In this document: positions 45,487 through 54,628 of the stretch, piece by piece
How the letters are laid out: each line of letters opens with the position of its first letter
Position numbering within the stretch: position 1 is the stretch's first letter
Origin: Gemmatimonadota bacterium
GTDB lineage: Bacteria > Gemmatimonadota > Gemmatimonadetes > Longimicrobiales > Gaopeijiaceae
DNA length: 63,348 nucleotides
Direction: 5' to 3'
Assembly: GCA_015664885.1 (NCBI GenBank)
Contig: DQPL01000078.1
Coordinates: forward strand, 1-63,348
Position numbers and translations under genes: made by a program
The notes under the pieces: model-generated
Told to the model about the DNA's origin: nothing
Databases searched by the model: none
What the model saw: only the letters and a program-made list of their open reading frames with translations

Positions 45487-46573
45487 GCTCGAACCGCAGC
45501 CCGGGCCTTTGCTCAACCCATCCCTTGACCTCAAGCTCGGCGAGCAGTGCCAAGGCGTCGGACACGCCCAAGCCCACCATGGCGGCCAGCTCCTCCACAT
45601 GCGCAGGGCCGCGATCGAGGCCAGCCAGCAGGAGACCCTCGTCACCCCCGGGCTGGGGCCGCTCGCTTGGGCCCGACGAGCCGACTCCGAGCTCCTCGAG
45701 GAAGCGCTCGACCGATACCAGCGGTCGAGCACCGTCAGCAAGCAGCGCGTTGCTGCCCTCGCATGTGGGTTGATCGACGGGTCCCGGCACCGCGTAGACG
45801 TCGACGCCGAGGTCGAGCGCATACTCCACCGTGATCAGCGAGCCGCTGCGCCGGGACGCCTCCACGACTACGACAGCCTGCCCGAGCGCCGCGAGCACCA
45901 GATTTCGGAGGGGGAAGTGATACGGCAGCGCCGGCGTCCCTGGAAGGAACTCCGACACCACCAGCCCCTCTGCGACGATGTCCCGGAAGAGTCGCCCATG
46001 CGACGCTGGATACGCTCGGTCCGGACCCCGCCCGAGCACGGCAAGGGTGCCACCGCCGACGTCGAGTGCGCCCTGGTGCGCGCAGCCGTCGATGCCAAGC
46101 GCCATTCCACTCACGACCGTGTAGCCTGAACGCGCGAGCGCGGACGCCAGCCGGCGCGCAAAGTCGCGGGCTCGAGGCGTCACCTTGCGCGCGCCTACGA
46201 TGGTGATGCGCGGGGTCGACAAGAGCTCGCGGCGACCGCGCAAGAAGAGCAGCGGCGGCGGGTCGGCGAGGTTGCGCAGCATGATCGGGTACTCGTCGTC
46301 CGACCACGTCAACGCGGGTGCATGCAGTCGATTCGCGACGTTGAGCCCGGCCGCGACCCGGTCTTGAATCTCGGTGTCGCGCCTCGCGACCACCGCACGC
46401 TGTCCGGCCACCACCGAGAACGCACGGTCGGTTGCGGCCAGCGCGGCCCGCCCCGAAGTGAAGTGATCGACCAACGCGGCCAGCGTCTTCAGTCCGATTC
46501 CTGGTATTTGGTCGAGCACGAGCAGTGCGCGTACTTCGGCCTCGCGCTCGGCAGACGTCAAGGACTCCACCAA
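45476..46573 (-). CDS. dprA: DNA-processing protein DprA
   Basis: A 365-residue protein: an N-terminal helix-hairpin-helix region (LDQIPGIGLKTLAALVDHF), the Rossmann-like DprA core (ITIVGARKVTPRARDFARRLASAL, TVVSGMALGIDGCAHQGAL, TLAVLGRGPDRAYPASHGRLF, LPYHFPLRNLVLAAL, VVVVEASRRSGSLITVEYALDLG, VYAVPGPVDQPTCEGSNALL), and a C-terminal winged helix. It loads RecA on incoming ssDNA during natural transformation. The usual first Gly-Ser-Arg motif is GARKVTP here. Confidence 0.96.
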   Translation of the reverse strand: MVESLTSAEREAEVRALLVLDQIPGIGLKTLAALVDHFTSGRAALAATDRAFSVVAGQRAVVARRDTEIQDRVAAGLNVANRLHAPALTWSDDEYPIMLRNLADPPPLLFLRGRRELLSTPRITIVGARKVTPRARDFARRLASALARSGYTVVSGMALGIDGCAHQGALDVGGGTLAVLGRGPDRAYPASHGRLFRDIVAEGLVVSEFLPGTPALPYHFPLRNLVLAALGQAVVVVEASRRSGSLITVEYALDLGVDVYAVPGPVDQPTCEGSNALLADGARPLVSVERFLEELGVGSSGPSERPQPGGDEGLLLAGLDRGPAHVEELAAMVGLGVSDALALLAELEVKGWVEQRPGLRFERAS

Positions 46574-47583
46574 CCCTCGTCGGGGTCGGGCGTCTCGCCT
46601 GCGCCCGCCTCGCGACTCTCTCGCCAGAGCTGCTGGAGGAGCTCGTCCAGCCCCTTCTGGGCAACCGACGAGATACCGAATACTCCCCAGGCGTCCGGGG
46701 CGTCCAACTCCGGTAGCGATTCGTCGGGCGGCAGCAGATCGGTCTTAGTGAGCATCACGCAGTGGGGTGTCACCGAGAGCTCGCTCGAATAAGCCTCCAG
46801 CTCAGAGCGTAGTGCCTCATACTCCACTTGCACGTCCGCTGCATCGACGGGAATCACCAACGCCAAGGTGCGGGTGCGCTCGATGTGCCTCAGAAACTGA
46901 TGCCCCAGTCCCTTGCCCTCGTGCGCACCCTCGATGATGCCGGGGATGTCTGCCACCACGAACGTCCGAAAATCGGACAACTGGACCACACCGAGGTTGG
47001 GTGAGAGCGTAGTGAATGGATAGTCGGCCACCTTCGGCCGGGCAGCCGTCACCGCCGCCAGAAACGTCGACTTACCCGCGTTGGGTTCGCCCACTAGCCC
47101 TACGTCGGCAATGAGCTTGAGCTCTAGCCGCACGCGGCGCTGCTCACCCTCACCTCCCGGCTCCCAGCGACGCGGCGCTTGCTGCGTCGCCGTCTTGAAA
47201 TGGGTGTTGCCACGGCCTCCACGACCGCCGAGCGCGACGACGATGCTCTGGCCGGGTTCGACCAACTCTCCGAGGCGCTCATCGGAGTCGGCGTCGTAGG
47301 CGACCGTGCCCGGTGGCACCTTGAGCACGAGATCGTCTCCGGAGCGCCCTGTCATGCTCTTGCCGGCGCCGTGCATCCCGCGCTCCGCCGTGTAGATCCG
47401 ACGGTAGGAGAAGTCGAGCAAGGTCGCGAGCTGCGCGTCGGCCTCGAGCAGAATGTCACCGCCCTTCCCCCCGTCTCCCCCCGCGGGCCCGCCGCGCGGG
47501 ACTCCTTTCTCCCGACGCATCGCCTCCGACCCGGAGCCTCCCGTTCCCGCGATCACGTCGATGACCGCACGGTCGATGAACAC
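46558..47583 (-). CDS. obgE: GTPase ObgE/CgtA
   Basis: A 341-residue GTPase for 50S assembly and stress control. Gly-rich Obg domain (GTGGSGSEAMRREKGVPRGGPAGGDGGKGG, GKSMTGRSGDDLVLKVPPGTV), then the G domain: G1 GEPNAGKSTFLAAVT, G2 YPFTTLSPNLGVV, G3 DIPGIIEGAHEGKGLGHQFLRHIERT, G4 TKTDLLP, G5 SSVAQKGLDEL. A short acidic C-terminus replaces the longer OCT domain. It overlaps dprA by 16 bases. Confidence 0.97.
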   Translation of the reverse strand: MFIDRAVIDVIAGTGGSGSEAMRREKGVPRGGPAGGDGGKGGDILLEADAQLATLLDFSYRRIYTAERGMHGAGKSMTGRSGDDLVLKVPPGTVAYDADSDERLGELVEPGQSIVVALGGRGGRGNTHFKTATQQAPRRWEPGGEGEQRRVRLELKLIADVGLVGEPNAGKSTFLAAVTAARPKVADYPFTTLSPNLGVVQLSDFRTFVVADIPGIIEGAHEGKGLGHQFLRHIERTRTLALVIPVDAADVQVEYEALRSELEAYSSELSVTPHCVMLTKTDLLPPDESLPELDAPDAWGVFGISSVAQKGLDELLQQLWRESREAGAGETPDPDEGWWSP

Positions 47584-47586
47584 CGT

Positions 47587-48207
47587 TCAGCCTTCCTGGC
47601 CGGCAGGGGCTCGAACCGACTGCCAAGTCTCTGAGGCACGCTGGCCTGCCTCGGGCTGAGCAAACTCCAGCCCCACACGCAGCGCGGCGTCTACCGCCGA
47701 GTCGGCGGCTCCGACGTTGAGCGCTCCACGTAGGTGGGAATGCAACTGACGAGGCACGTCCAGAACGACGAGCTGAGCGACGATGCACAGCTCGCGGTCC
47801 TGCACCGATAGCCCCGGACGCCCCAGCACCTTTCCGTACCCTTCCTCGACCATCCAACGCTCCATGTCCGGATGCAGGCGGCGCACATTGGCGCGCAGAC
47901 GCCGGTACTGGCCTCCGTACACCGAACCGCAGACCTCTTGGCCGCGCTCGAGCCACTCGTCGCGATCGGCCGCGGCGTCCTCCGGAGGGCGCACGCCGCT
48001 GATTGCACGCCACCGGGCCATCGCGTTCAGCGCAATCGGGTACCCCAAGAACAAATAGCTCTGCAGGATCACTTCCTCGACGGCATGGGTCCCGCAACGC
48101 TCAGCGGCTACATGCATCGTGGAGTCGAGCTCTTCGTCGTTGCGGGAGGCGAGCACAGCGCTGAGGCGCAGCAGGACTTCCAACGAATCGGGCGCGGGCG
48201 TGGTCAT
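47587..48207 (-). CDS. Carboxymuconolactone decarboxylase-family protein
   Basis: The 206-residue helical protein has CMD/AhpD-fold features: HAVEEVILQSYLFLGYPIALNAMARW and a second block ELCIVAQLVVLDVPRQLHSHLRGALNVGA. The peroxidatic CxxC pair of AhpD is absent (only one Cys in ELCIVAQ), so it belongs to the decarboxylase-like or unclassified side of the family. The substrate is unknown. It follows asparaginase (4-base overlap) and precedes obgE with a gap of 3 bases. Confidence 0.82.
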   Translation of the reverse strand: MTTPAPDSLEVLLRLSAVLASRNDEELDSTMHVAAERCGTHAVEEVILQSYLFLGYPIALNAMARWRAISGVRPPEDAAADRDEWLERGQEVCGSVYGGQYRRLRANVRRLHPDMERWMVEEGYGKVLGRPGLSVQDRELCIVAQLVVLDVPRQLHSHLRGALNVGAADSAVDAALRVGLEFAQPEAGQRASETWQSVRAPAGQEG

Positions 48208-49199
48208 GCGATGGCATTGGCCAAATCGAACACGGCACGAATCTGCCCGACCTCTTCGCCCAGCGTGTTGTACACGGTCGGGTTCGCGTGCCTGCGCAGC
48301 GCGTCGACGTCTTCGCTCGAAAGGATGCCAAGCTCGGAGAGCACACGCACGAGCGCGACTTCGACAGCGCGGCGCCCGCCGTCAGCGACCTTGATCGCGA
48401 ACCCGAGACCCCGCTGGGTCGCCCCGCCGGCGTACACCCCCTCGGCACCAACCTTCACGAAAGCCCGTCCCGCCGCCTGCCTCATGACGTCCGTGCAGGC
48501 GCGCCCCGTGCCACCCACCATGAACGCGTGCGTGGTCATAGCACTGACGACCCGTCTCTCCCCCTCGTCACGAGCTGCGGCCACTGCAAACCGGGCGAAG
48601 GAGGCCGCGATGTCGCGCAGCGGCACGGCGAAGCACACGACGCCGCATCCGTCGACACCGGTTCGGATTTCTTCCGAGTTCAGCCCCGTCCACCGCCGGA
48701 TCTCATCGAGCATGCGCAACTGCACAGGATGTTCCGGCAGATGATAGTCGACCGGGTCCCAACCGAGAGCTGCGGCAAGCGCGAGCATGCCCGCATGCTT
48801 GCCCGAGCAGTTGTTGTGAACGCGCGCTGCCTGACCGCCACTCGCAAGCAACGCCCGCGAAGCCTCCGGCGAGAAGGGCAGGTGTGCTCCACACCGTAGC
48901 AACGACTCCTCGAGCCCGGCCTTGCGCAGAATCGAACGGACGCCGGCCACGTGCTCCGGCTCACCCTCGTGTGAGCCACAGCACAGAGCCAACTCCGCAT
49001 CTGACAGCGCGAAGCGGTCGCAGACGCCCTCTTCCACGAGGGGAAGCGCCTGCAAGGGCTTGGCGGCTGAGCGGTAGTATGTCAGCTCCTCGACGTCGCC
49101 TATGGACGCGACTACGGTTCCTTCCTGGTCCGCGACGACTACTCGAAGCGAGTGTCTCGCCTCCACCAGATCGCCGCGCGTGACCTCGACTACGTCCAT
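48204..49199 (-). CDS. Asparaginase (thermolabile, asparaginase II family)
   Basis: A 331-residue protein of the PF06089 type found in Rhizobium AnsA. Motifs: VTRGDLVEARHSLRVVVAD, YYRSAAKPLQALPLVE (Ser-Lys catalytic pair in RSAAKP), LALCCGSHEGEPEHV, HNNCSGKHAGMLA, DGCGVVCFAVPL (the two conserved Cys-containing segments) and GRAFVKVGAEGVYAGG. It hydrolyses L-asparagine to aspartate. The stop of the small upstream ORF overlaps its first codons. Confidence 0.92.
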   Translation of the reverse strand: MDVVEVTRGDLVEARHSLRVVVADQEGTVVASIGDVEELTYYRSAAKPLQALPLVEEGVCDRFALSDAELALCCGSHEGEPEHVAGVRSILRKAGLEESLLRCGAHLPFSPEASRALLASGGQAARVHNNCSGKHAGMLALAAALGWDPVDYHLPEHPVQLRMLDEIRRWTGLNSEEIRTGVDGCGVVCFAVPLRDIAASFARFAVAAARDEGERRVVSAMTTHAFMVGGTGRACTDVMRQAAGRAFVKVGAEGVYAGGATQRGLGFAIKVADGGRRAVEVALVRVLSELGILSSEDVDALRRHANPTVYNTLGEEVGQIRAVFDLANAIA

Positions 49200-49312
49200 T
49201 CGTCCGCCAGGTCCATGAATCCGAGATCGTGGTCAGCTGTTAGGAAGCGGCCCCAACGGGCCACTGGAATAACGGAACCGGCCCGGCCGCCGAGTTCGAG
49301 CGGATCCGCCAC
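49190..49312 (-). CDS. Possible 40-residue coupled peptide between the S41 protease and asparaginase genes
   Basis: A GTG-started frame begins four bases after the S41 protease stop and ends in a TAG inside the first codons of asparaginase. The product (starts MADPLELGGRAGSVIPVARW, ends GFMDLADEWT) has a normal protein composition and fills the whole gap exactly. This tight fit between two genes argues for translation coupling. There is no strong ribosome binding site and no known family. Confidence 0.45.
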   Translation of the reverse strand: MADPLELGGRAGSVIPVARWGRFLTADHDLGFMDLADEWT

Positions 49313-49316
49313 GGCG

Positions 49317-50975
49317 TCAGGAGCCCGAGTCTTGCTCGTTTGCCGCGGCCGCGACTCGTGCGATCAGATCCGCTGTACTCGGTGCCGCCTGCAGTAGCTC
49401 TATCGCCGTCGCCAGCTGGGTATCATGCCTCCGAGACTGCTGGAACTGCCCAGCGTCGCCCCACGCTTGCAGGGCGATCTCTCGCTCCATGAGGTAGCGA
49501 ACCCAACGCTGGGCGTTCATGAATTCGTCGCGATCGACCTCCCCGCGCCACTCGGGAAGCGTCTCGTAGAAGTCCTCAAGCTCGGAATCACGTACCGCGA
49601 AGCCCGGTTGGGCGTTCGGATGATCCTGAACGAATGCAACCGCGTAGTTGAAGAGCGCGGCTGTGAAGCCTCCCGCGCGGCGGAAGACCCGATAGACCGC
49701 TTCTGCCTCCTCGGGCGACAACGTCTCCGGAGCTACGTACAGGTCGGGCGTGATGCCACCACCTCCCAACAGTGTGCGACCACCGAGCGACTCGTACTCC
49801 GGGCGTCCATCGAGCACGGTCGGTCTCACCACTTGGCCTGAAATGGCGAGCTCATGCTCGGTCACGTCCACGACGGCATCACGGTCACGGTCGATCAAGC
49901 GACCGACGGGCGTATACCACCGCGCCGTAGTTAGCCGCAGTACATCTCCACCCGTGAGCCGAAAGAGACTCTGCACGGAGCCTTTGCCGTACGTCGTCTC
50001 ACCGACGACCACCGCGCGGTCGTGGTCCTGGAGCGCCCCTGCTATGATCTCCGACGCCGAGGCACTAGTGCCATCGACCAGCACGACAATGGGAACATCC
50101 CGATATTGATCCGGCGACGACGACGAGTACGTCTGACTTTGCCTCGCCGCCCTGCCCCTGGTCTCGACAATTGGAAGCTCGGCTTCGAGGAACAGATCGG
50201 ACACCGCAATGCCCTCGTCGAGCAAGCCACCAGGGTTCCCACGCAAATCCAAGATCAGCCCCTCGAGACCCTCGCCGCGCAGCGAGTCCACGGCGGCTCG
50301 GACCTCCCGGGACGACGTCTCACTGACTGTCTGCAGCGGCACATACCCGATTCCGGGCTCGAGCATGAGCGCGAAGGGCACCGCGCGCAGCAGAATCGTG
50401 GCGCGTTCAATGGTGAATTCGATCGGCTCCTCCACTCCTGGGCGAAGCATCTTCACGGTGACTTCAGTCCCGGGAGGCCCGCGCAACAGCTCGACCGCTT
50501 CTTCCGTGACCATCGTGTCGGCGGGGATCCCCTCGATCTCGAAGAACTGATCTCCTGCGCGAATCCCAGCACGTTGGCCTGGAGTGCCCGACATCGCACT
50601 CACGACAGTAACCCAACCACCGCGATCGACTACTTCGAGACCGACTCCTCCGTACTCTCCTTCAATGCGGATGCTCAGGTTCTCGTATTCGTCGGCCGGC
50701 AAGAACGACGAATGCGGATCGTCGAGGTCGCGGATGAGCCCGTCGATCGCGGAGTTGTAGAGACCCGCGGCATCGACGTCATCGACGAAGCTCGACTCGA
50801 CGTGGTCCACGACCTCCTGGAGCACGCGAATACGCACGTAGATGTTCGAGGCTCGGTCGACGCCCTCCTGCAATAGCCAGCCACCCGCCATCACCGCAAA
50901 GGCGACCACGGCCACCGGTGCAAAAACCCCTCGCCTCACGATTCCACCCTCCGGCTCACGATTCGATCGATCCAT
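49317..50975 (-). CDS. S41 family C-terminal processing peptidase
   Basis: The 552-residue periplasmic protease has an N-terminal membrane anchor (residues about 14-36), a helical prodomain with DPHSSFLPADEY, a PDZ domain (GEYGGVGLEVVDRGGWVTVVSAMSGTPGQRAGIRAGDQFFEIEG) and the S41 core (GLEGLILDLRGNPGGLLDEGIAVSD, catalytic Ser in VDGTSASASEIIAGAL, Lys in TYGKGSVQ). It resembles CtpA/Prc. A TATAAC -10-like box lies just upstream (51004-50999), but its -35 is poor. The C-terminal 150 residues are helical. Confidence 0.94.
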   Translation of the reverse strand: MDRSNREPEGGIVRRGVFAPVAVVAFAVMAGGWLLQEGVDRASNIYVRIRVLQEVVDHVESSFVDDVDAAGLYNSAIDGLIRDLDDPHSSFLPADEYENLSIRIEGEYGGVGLEVVDRGGWVTVVSAMSGTPGQRAGIRAGDQFFEIEGIPADTMVTEEAVELLRGPPGTEVTVKMLRPGVEEPIEFTIERATILLRAVPFALMLEPGIGYVPLQTVSETSSREVRAAVDSLRGEGLEGLILDLRGNPGGLLDEGIAVSDLFLEAELPIVETRGRAARQSQTYSSSSPDQYRDVPIVVLVDGTSASASEIIAGALQDHDRAVVVGETTYGKGSVQSLFRLTGGDVLRLTTARWYTPVGRLIDRDRDAVVDVTEHELAISGQVVRPTVLDGRPEYESLGGRTLLGGGGITPDLYVAPETLSPEEAEAVYRVFRRAGGFTAALFNYAVAFVQDHPNAQPGFAVRDSELEDFYETLPEWRGEVDRDEFMNAQRWVRYLMEREIALQAWGDAGQFQQSRRHDTQLATAIELLQAAPSTADLIARVAAAANEQDSGS

Positions 50976-51011
50976 TCTGATTCAGTACACTCCCCCCGGT
51001 TATACCGCGTC

Positions 51012-51647
51012 CTACTGGAAGGTTTCAGGGAAGCACGTCTCGAGAAGCTCACGGATCGTCGCGTGAACCTGCTCGGGCGTCCCGCGGGCATCAAGCACTT
51101 GCACGCCCGGCTCCGTCTCCGCCAACGCAAGATACCCTGCGCGCACGGACTGGAGGAAGCCATCCCCCTCCTTTTCGATGCGGTCCGGTTCCATACCGCC
51201 CCGGCGCTGACGATCACCGGCCACCTCGGCCGGCAGATCGAGCACGATGTACAGGTCCGGCCTCAGGCCTCCCGTCGCGATGCGCAGGCCGTCCCTCACG
51301 TCCCCCAGATCCAACCCCCGACCGTACCCCTGGTACGCGAGCGTGGAGAGCGCGAAGCGGTCCGCCAGTACGACCTGGCCGTCTTCGAGCGCGGGCCGAA
51401 CGATGTCGTGGACGAACGCCGCCCGGGCCGCGAGGATGAGCAAGAGCTCGGACTCGGCGGGCATCTCCAGGTCGCCACGATCGAGCACGATCTCGCGGAT
51501 CGCCTCACCCACCGGCGTACCTCCGGGTTCGCGGGCGAGAATATGCGGGATCTCGCGGGCAGTGAGCCATGACGACAGGAGGGCGGCCTGCGTGGTCTTG
51601 CCCACGCCGTCGCCGCCCTCCAATACAATGAAGCGTCCCTCTGTCAT
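51012..51647 (-). CDS. tmk: Thymidylate kinase
   Basis: Phosphorylates dTMP to dTDP. At 211 residues it has the usual size. P-loop: VLEGGDGVGKTTQAALL; DR motif: ADRFALSTLAYQGYGRGLDL; LID region: RRGGMEPDRIEKEGDGF. It is the first gene after the large structured element and is followed by the S41 protease gene with a 36-base gap. Confidence 0.96.
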   Translation of the reverse strand: MTEGRFIVLEGGDGVGKTTQAALLSSWLTAREIPHILAREPGGTPVGEAIREIVLDRGDLEMPAESELLLILAARAAFVHDIVRPALEDGQVVLADRFALSTLAYQGYGRGLDLGDVRDGLRIATGGLRPDLYIVLDLPAEVAGDRQRRGGMEPDRIEKEGDGFLQSVRAGYLALAETEPGVQVLDARGTPEQVHATIRELLETCFPETFQ

Positions 51648-51651
51648 GGAC

Positions 51652-51958
51652 AGAAGGCGGTTGAAGAAGAAGTACAGCGGGCCGCGTTGGGGATGCCACG
51701 GCCCCAGATCCTAGGCGGAGCGACGACGCCATAGCCATCGCTATCGCTAGGAGCCCCAACGACGGAGATGGGGCCGTGCCACCCCAACCCACATACTTGT
51801 TTGTTCATTCCATCACGGTGTTGGGCACATGGTGGTTGCGCGGTTGATCCTGCGTCTCTCCTCGTCGCCGTAGCGCTGCTACGACTCCTCTTTGTTCCTT
51901 GCCTGAACGCGCGCAAGCATCATGTGCGCGGCCCGCTGTACTTCTTCAACAGCCTTCT
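51652..51958. repeat. 307-base structured element: outer inverted repeat enclosing two long hairpins
   Basis: The outer arms are 51652-51686 and 51927-51958: 21 bases at the inner end pair perfectly, then a 3-base indel, then 10 of 11. Hairpin 1 (51687-51787) abuts the left arm: about 20-base arms at 51687-51706 and 51768-51787 (one mismatch, one indel), an inner TCCTAG/CTAGGA pair and an apical ATAGC-CATC-GCTAT. Hairpin 2 (51826-51926) abuts the right arm: 17-base arms with two mismatches (51826-51842, 51910-51926). A 38-base linker separates the hairpins. The element exactly fills the gap between the ino1 stop and the tmk start. It may be a miniature transposable element or a structured RNA; it encodes no recognisable protein. 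Confidence 0.8.
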
Positions 51959-53272
51959 TTAGTCGTAGTACTCGGTGCCGAGGTGAGTCACCATGTCCTC
52001 GTGCATCATCCAGCGAAGCGTGTTCTTCAGCTTCCAGTGCTGAATGAAGATGTCGTGCTCTGGATACAGCCCCGGCGCGGTCTGCGGCGCTTTGAAGTAG
52101 AACGAGAGCCACTCCTGAATCCCGCCCATGCCCGCCCGCGATGCGAGGTCCAGGAAGAGCGCCAGGTCCAGCACGATGGGTGCGGCGAGGATCGAGTCGC
52201 GGCAGAGGAAATCGACCTTGATCTGCATCGGGTACCCCATCCATCCGAAGATGTCGATGTTGTCCCAACCCTCCTTGTTGTCACGACGCGGCGGGTAGTA
52301 GTTGATCCGCACTTTGTGGTACAAGTCGCCGTACAGCGTCGGGTAGAGGTCCGGCTGCAGAATGTGCTCGAGCGCGCCGAGTTTCGACTCCTCCTTCGTC
52401 TTGAACGATTCGGGGTCGTCGAGCACCTCGCCATCGCGATTGCCGAGGATGTTGGTGCTGAACCACCCCGAGACGCCGAGCATGCGCGTCTTGAAGCCCG
52501 GCGCCAGGATCGTCTTTATGAGGGTCTGGCCCGTCTTGAAGTCCTTACCGCAGATGGGCACGCCGTTGTCGGCGGCGAGCTGCTCGAGCACGGTCACGTC
52601 CGCGGACAGGTTGGGCGCACCGTTGGCGTAGGGCACACCCTCCATCAACGCGGCATAGGCGTACAACATGCTGGGTGCGATGCCGGGGTCATCGTCACGC
52701 ATCGCCTGCTCGAAGGACTCGAGGGTCTCGTGCACCGCACCGGGGCGGAGGAAGACCTCGGTCGATGCACACCAAACCATCACGAGGCGCTCGCAGCCGT
52801 TTTCCTCCTTGAAGCGGCGGATGTCGGCCCGGATCTCCTCGGCCTGCTCCATCTTGGTGCCCGATTTCTTGTTCGTGCCGTCGAGCTTCTTCACGTAGTC
52901 GGTGTCGAACGCCGCCGACATCGGCTTGATGGCCGACAGGAAGTCCTTGATCGGATCGAGGTGCTTCTCCTTTTGTAGAACCCCGGCATTCAGCGCGCTC
53001 GTGTAGCCGTCGTCGGGAATCGGGTCCCAGCTGCCAAACACGAGGTCCTCGAGGCCGGCGAGCGGAACGAAGTCTTTGATGAGCGGGGTCCGGCCGTCGG
53101 TACGCTTGCCCAACCGAATCCTGTTCATCTGGGTCAAGGAGCCGATGGGCTCGGCGAGACCACGGCGCACCGCTTCCACGCCGGCGACGAACGTCGTGGC
53201 GACGGCCCCGAAACCGGGCAAGAGTACGCCGAGCTTGCCTTCGGCCGGACGGATCTCAGATGGCTGCTTCAC
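51959..53272 (-). CDS. Inositol-3-phosphate synthase
   Basis: The 437-residue NAD-dependent enzyme makes inositol phosphate from glucose-6-phosphate. It has the Rossmann start KLGVLLPGFGAVATTFVAGVEAV, VMVWCASTE, GVPICGKDFKTGQTLIKT (a hallmark of MIPS) and SWFSTNILGNRDG-like GVSGWFSTNILGNRDGEVLDDP, followed by LPTLYGDLYH-like PTLYGDLYHKVRINYYPPRRDNKEGWDNID. The product would feed inositol lipids or compatible solutes. Its stop codon touches the edge of the structured element. Confidence 0.94.
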   Translation of the reverse strand: MKQPSEIRPAEGKLGVLLPGFGAVATTFVAGVEAVRRGLAEPIGSLTQMNRIRLGKRTDGRTPLIKDFVPLAGLEDLVFGSWDPIPDDGYTSALNAGVLQKEKHLDPIKDFLSAIKPMSAAFDTDYVKKLDGTNKKSGTKMEQAEEIRADIRRFKEENGCERLVMVWCASTEVFLRPGAVHETLESFEQAMRDDDPGIAPSMLYAYAALMEGVPYANGAPNLSADVTVLEQLAADNGVPICGKDFKTGQTLIKTILAPGFKTRMLGVSGWFSTNILGNRDGEVLDDPESFKTKEESKLGALEHILQPDLYPTLYGDLYHKVRINYYPPRRDNKEGWDNIDIFGWMGYPMQIKVDFLCRDSILAAPIVLDLALFLDLASRAGMGGIQEWLSFYFKAPQTAPGLYPEHDIFIQHWKLKNTLRWMMHEDMVTHLGTEYYD

Positions 53273-53322
53273 TGAAAAGCCTCACGTTGAGTTGGTTCTT
53301 GTAGTGGTCGTCGTGGTACGGA

Positions 53323-53676
53323 CTAAGGAACGATGATTCGGCTCTGGGCACCCTCTTCGATCCCCCTTGCAACGATGTCGTTCACTTTCATCATGACCTT
53401 CTCGAAATTGGCCTGTGCCGAGATCAGGCGCTGGAATCCCGCCTTGACTTGCAGTTCCTCGGCGGCGTCCGTGTACGCCTTCTTCGCGTCCTCCTCGGGT
53501 TCCTGACCGGCCCGCATCGACGCCTCCAGACGCTGCTCGAGCGCCTCGAGGCGATTGCGCAGCTCGACGAGCTCTCGGTCCTCGTCCTCGGCATCCATCG
53601 CTCGTTTGAGCGCTTGATACTCGTCGGTCCGCGCCAGGGCATTCCCCAAGTCGCGCGCCTTTTCGTCTATGCCCAT
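53323..53676 (-). CDS. YlbF/YmcA family protein
   Basis: A 117-residue all-helical protein with the Com_YlbF pattern: KARDLGNALARTDEYQALKRAMDAEDEDRELVELRNRLEALEQRLEASMRAGQ, then GFQRLISAQANFEKVMMKVNDIVARGI. In Bacillus YlbF and YmcA form part of the Y-complex that controls RNase Y and development. Outside Firmicutes its role is not established. It lies between prmC and the inositol phosphate synthase gene. Confidence 0.88.
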   Translation of the reverse strand: MGIDEKARDLGNALARTDEYQALKRAMDAEDEDRELVELRNRLEALEQRLEASMRAGQEPEEDAKKAYTDAAEELQVKAGFQRLISAQANFEKVMMKVNDIVARGIEEGAQSRIIVP

Positions 53677-53701
53677 GGGGCCTCTATCTCCGGTTCAGAA
53701 T

Positions 53702-54628
53702 CTAATTCGTCATCGTCCGTTGGCTGAGCACCATGCGCTCACGTCCCGTCAGATCTCGTCGCACGCGCACGTCAACGTATTCGCCCGTATCCTCGAGCAT
53801 GGCCATTACCGGCCCTGCCTGGCCCAGCCCTACCTCCAGTGCCAGCAGACCTCCCCGCCGCAATCGCGGCCCCGCGCCTGCGACGATGGCCCTCAGAGCG
53901 ACCAGTCCGTCAGGCCCGGCGAACAGCGCATCACCGGGCTCCCACTCACGCACTTCGGGCTCGAGGGATGGAGCGTCTCCCTCCGCCACATACGGCGGAT
54001 TAGAGACTACGAGGTCAAAGACTTCCGTCTCCCGAACCGGCTCGAAAAACGAACCCAGCCTAAAGTCCAGCTTCTCACTCAACCCGGCGGCTTCTGCGTT
54101 GCGTCGCGCGACGTCCAGTGCGGCCTGCGAGCAGTCCGTCGCCACGACCGAGTCGAACGGCCCTTCCAGCACCAGCGACAGCGCGATCGCCCCCGACCCG
54201 GTACCTAGGTCGAGCCCCCGCGCCTCAGCTCCCGCGTGAACCCCGGCCCACTCCAGGGCCTCATCTAGAAGGATCTCGGTCTCCGGACGGGGGATCAGCA
54301 CACGCCCGTCGACCTCGAGATCCAGCTCCCGAAAAGCCGCGCGCCCCAGAATGTACTGAAGTGGCTCCCGTTTTGCGCGCCGCCTGAGCAACGGTCGATA
54401 GCGGTCCAGCTCCGCGGCGACCAGCGGCCGGTCGAACTGCAGGTAGAGATCCAGGCGCCCGAGTCCCAACACGTCCGCCAACAGATGCTCGGCGTCGAGA
54501 CGACCACGTACGACCCCCTTGTCCTCCAGGTACGCCCCACTCCACTCCATCATGCGCAGCACAGTCCACGCTTCTTCTCCCTGCGCACTCGGCGGTGAAG
54601 AGGGCAATCGGTCGAGGCCTTTACTCAT
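53702..54628 (-). CDS. prmC: Peptide chain release factor N5-glutamine methyltransferase
   Basis: The 308-residue enzyme methylates the Gln of the GGQ motif in release factors. N-terminal helical domain, then [42 protein letters not shown] motif [18 protein letters not shown], and the catalytic [12 protein letters not shown] (NPPY). The start overlaps the end of prfA by eight bases, so the enzyme and its substrate are made from one transcript. Confidence 0.96.
   Translation of the reverse strand: MSKGLDRLPSSPPSAQGEEAWTVLRMMEWSGAYLEDKGVVRGRLDAEHLLADVLGLGRLDLYLQFDRPLVAAELDRYRPLLRRRAKREPLQYILGRAAFRELDLEVDGRVLIPRPETEILLDEALEWAGVHAGAEARGLDLGTGSGAIALSLVLEGPFDSVVATDCSQAALDVARRNAEAAGLSEKLDFRLGSFFEPVRETEVFDLVVSNPPYVAEGDAPSLEPEVREWEPGDALFAGPDGLVALRAIVAGAGPRLRRGGLLALEVGLGQAGPVMAMLEDTGEYVDVRVRRDLTGRERMVLSQRTMTN

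Noticed and set aside
51664-51958. Protein-like frame on the minus strand ending KKAVEEVQRAAHMMLARVQ
   Set aside because: The frame has no start of its own, lies out of frame with the inositol phosphate synthase and is explained by the arms of the inverted repeat.
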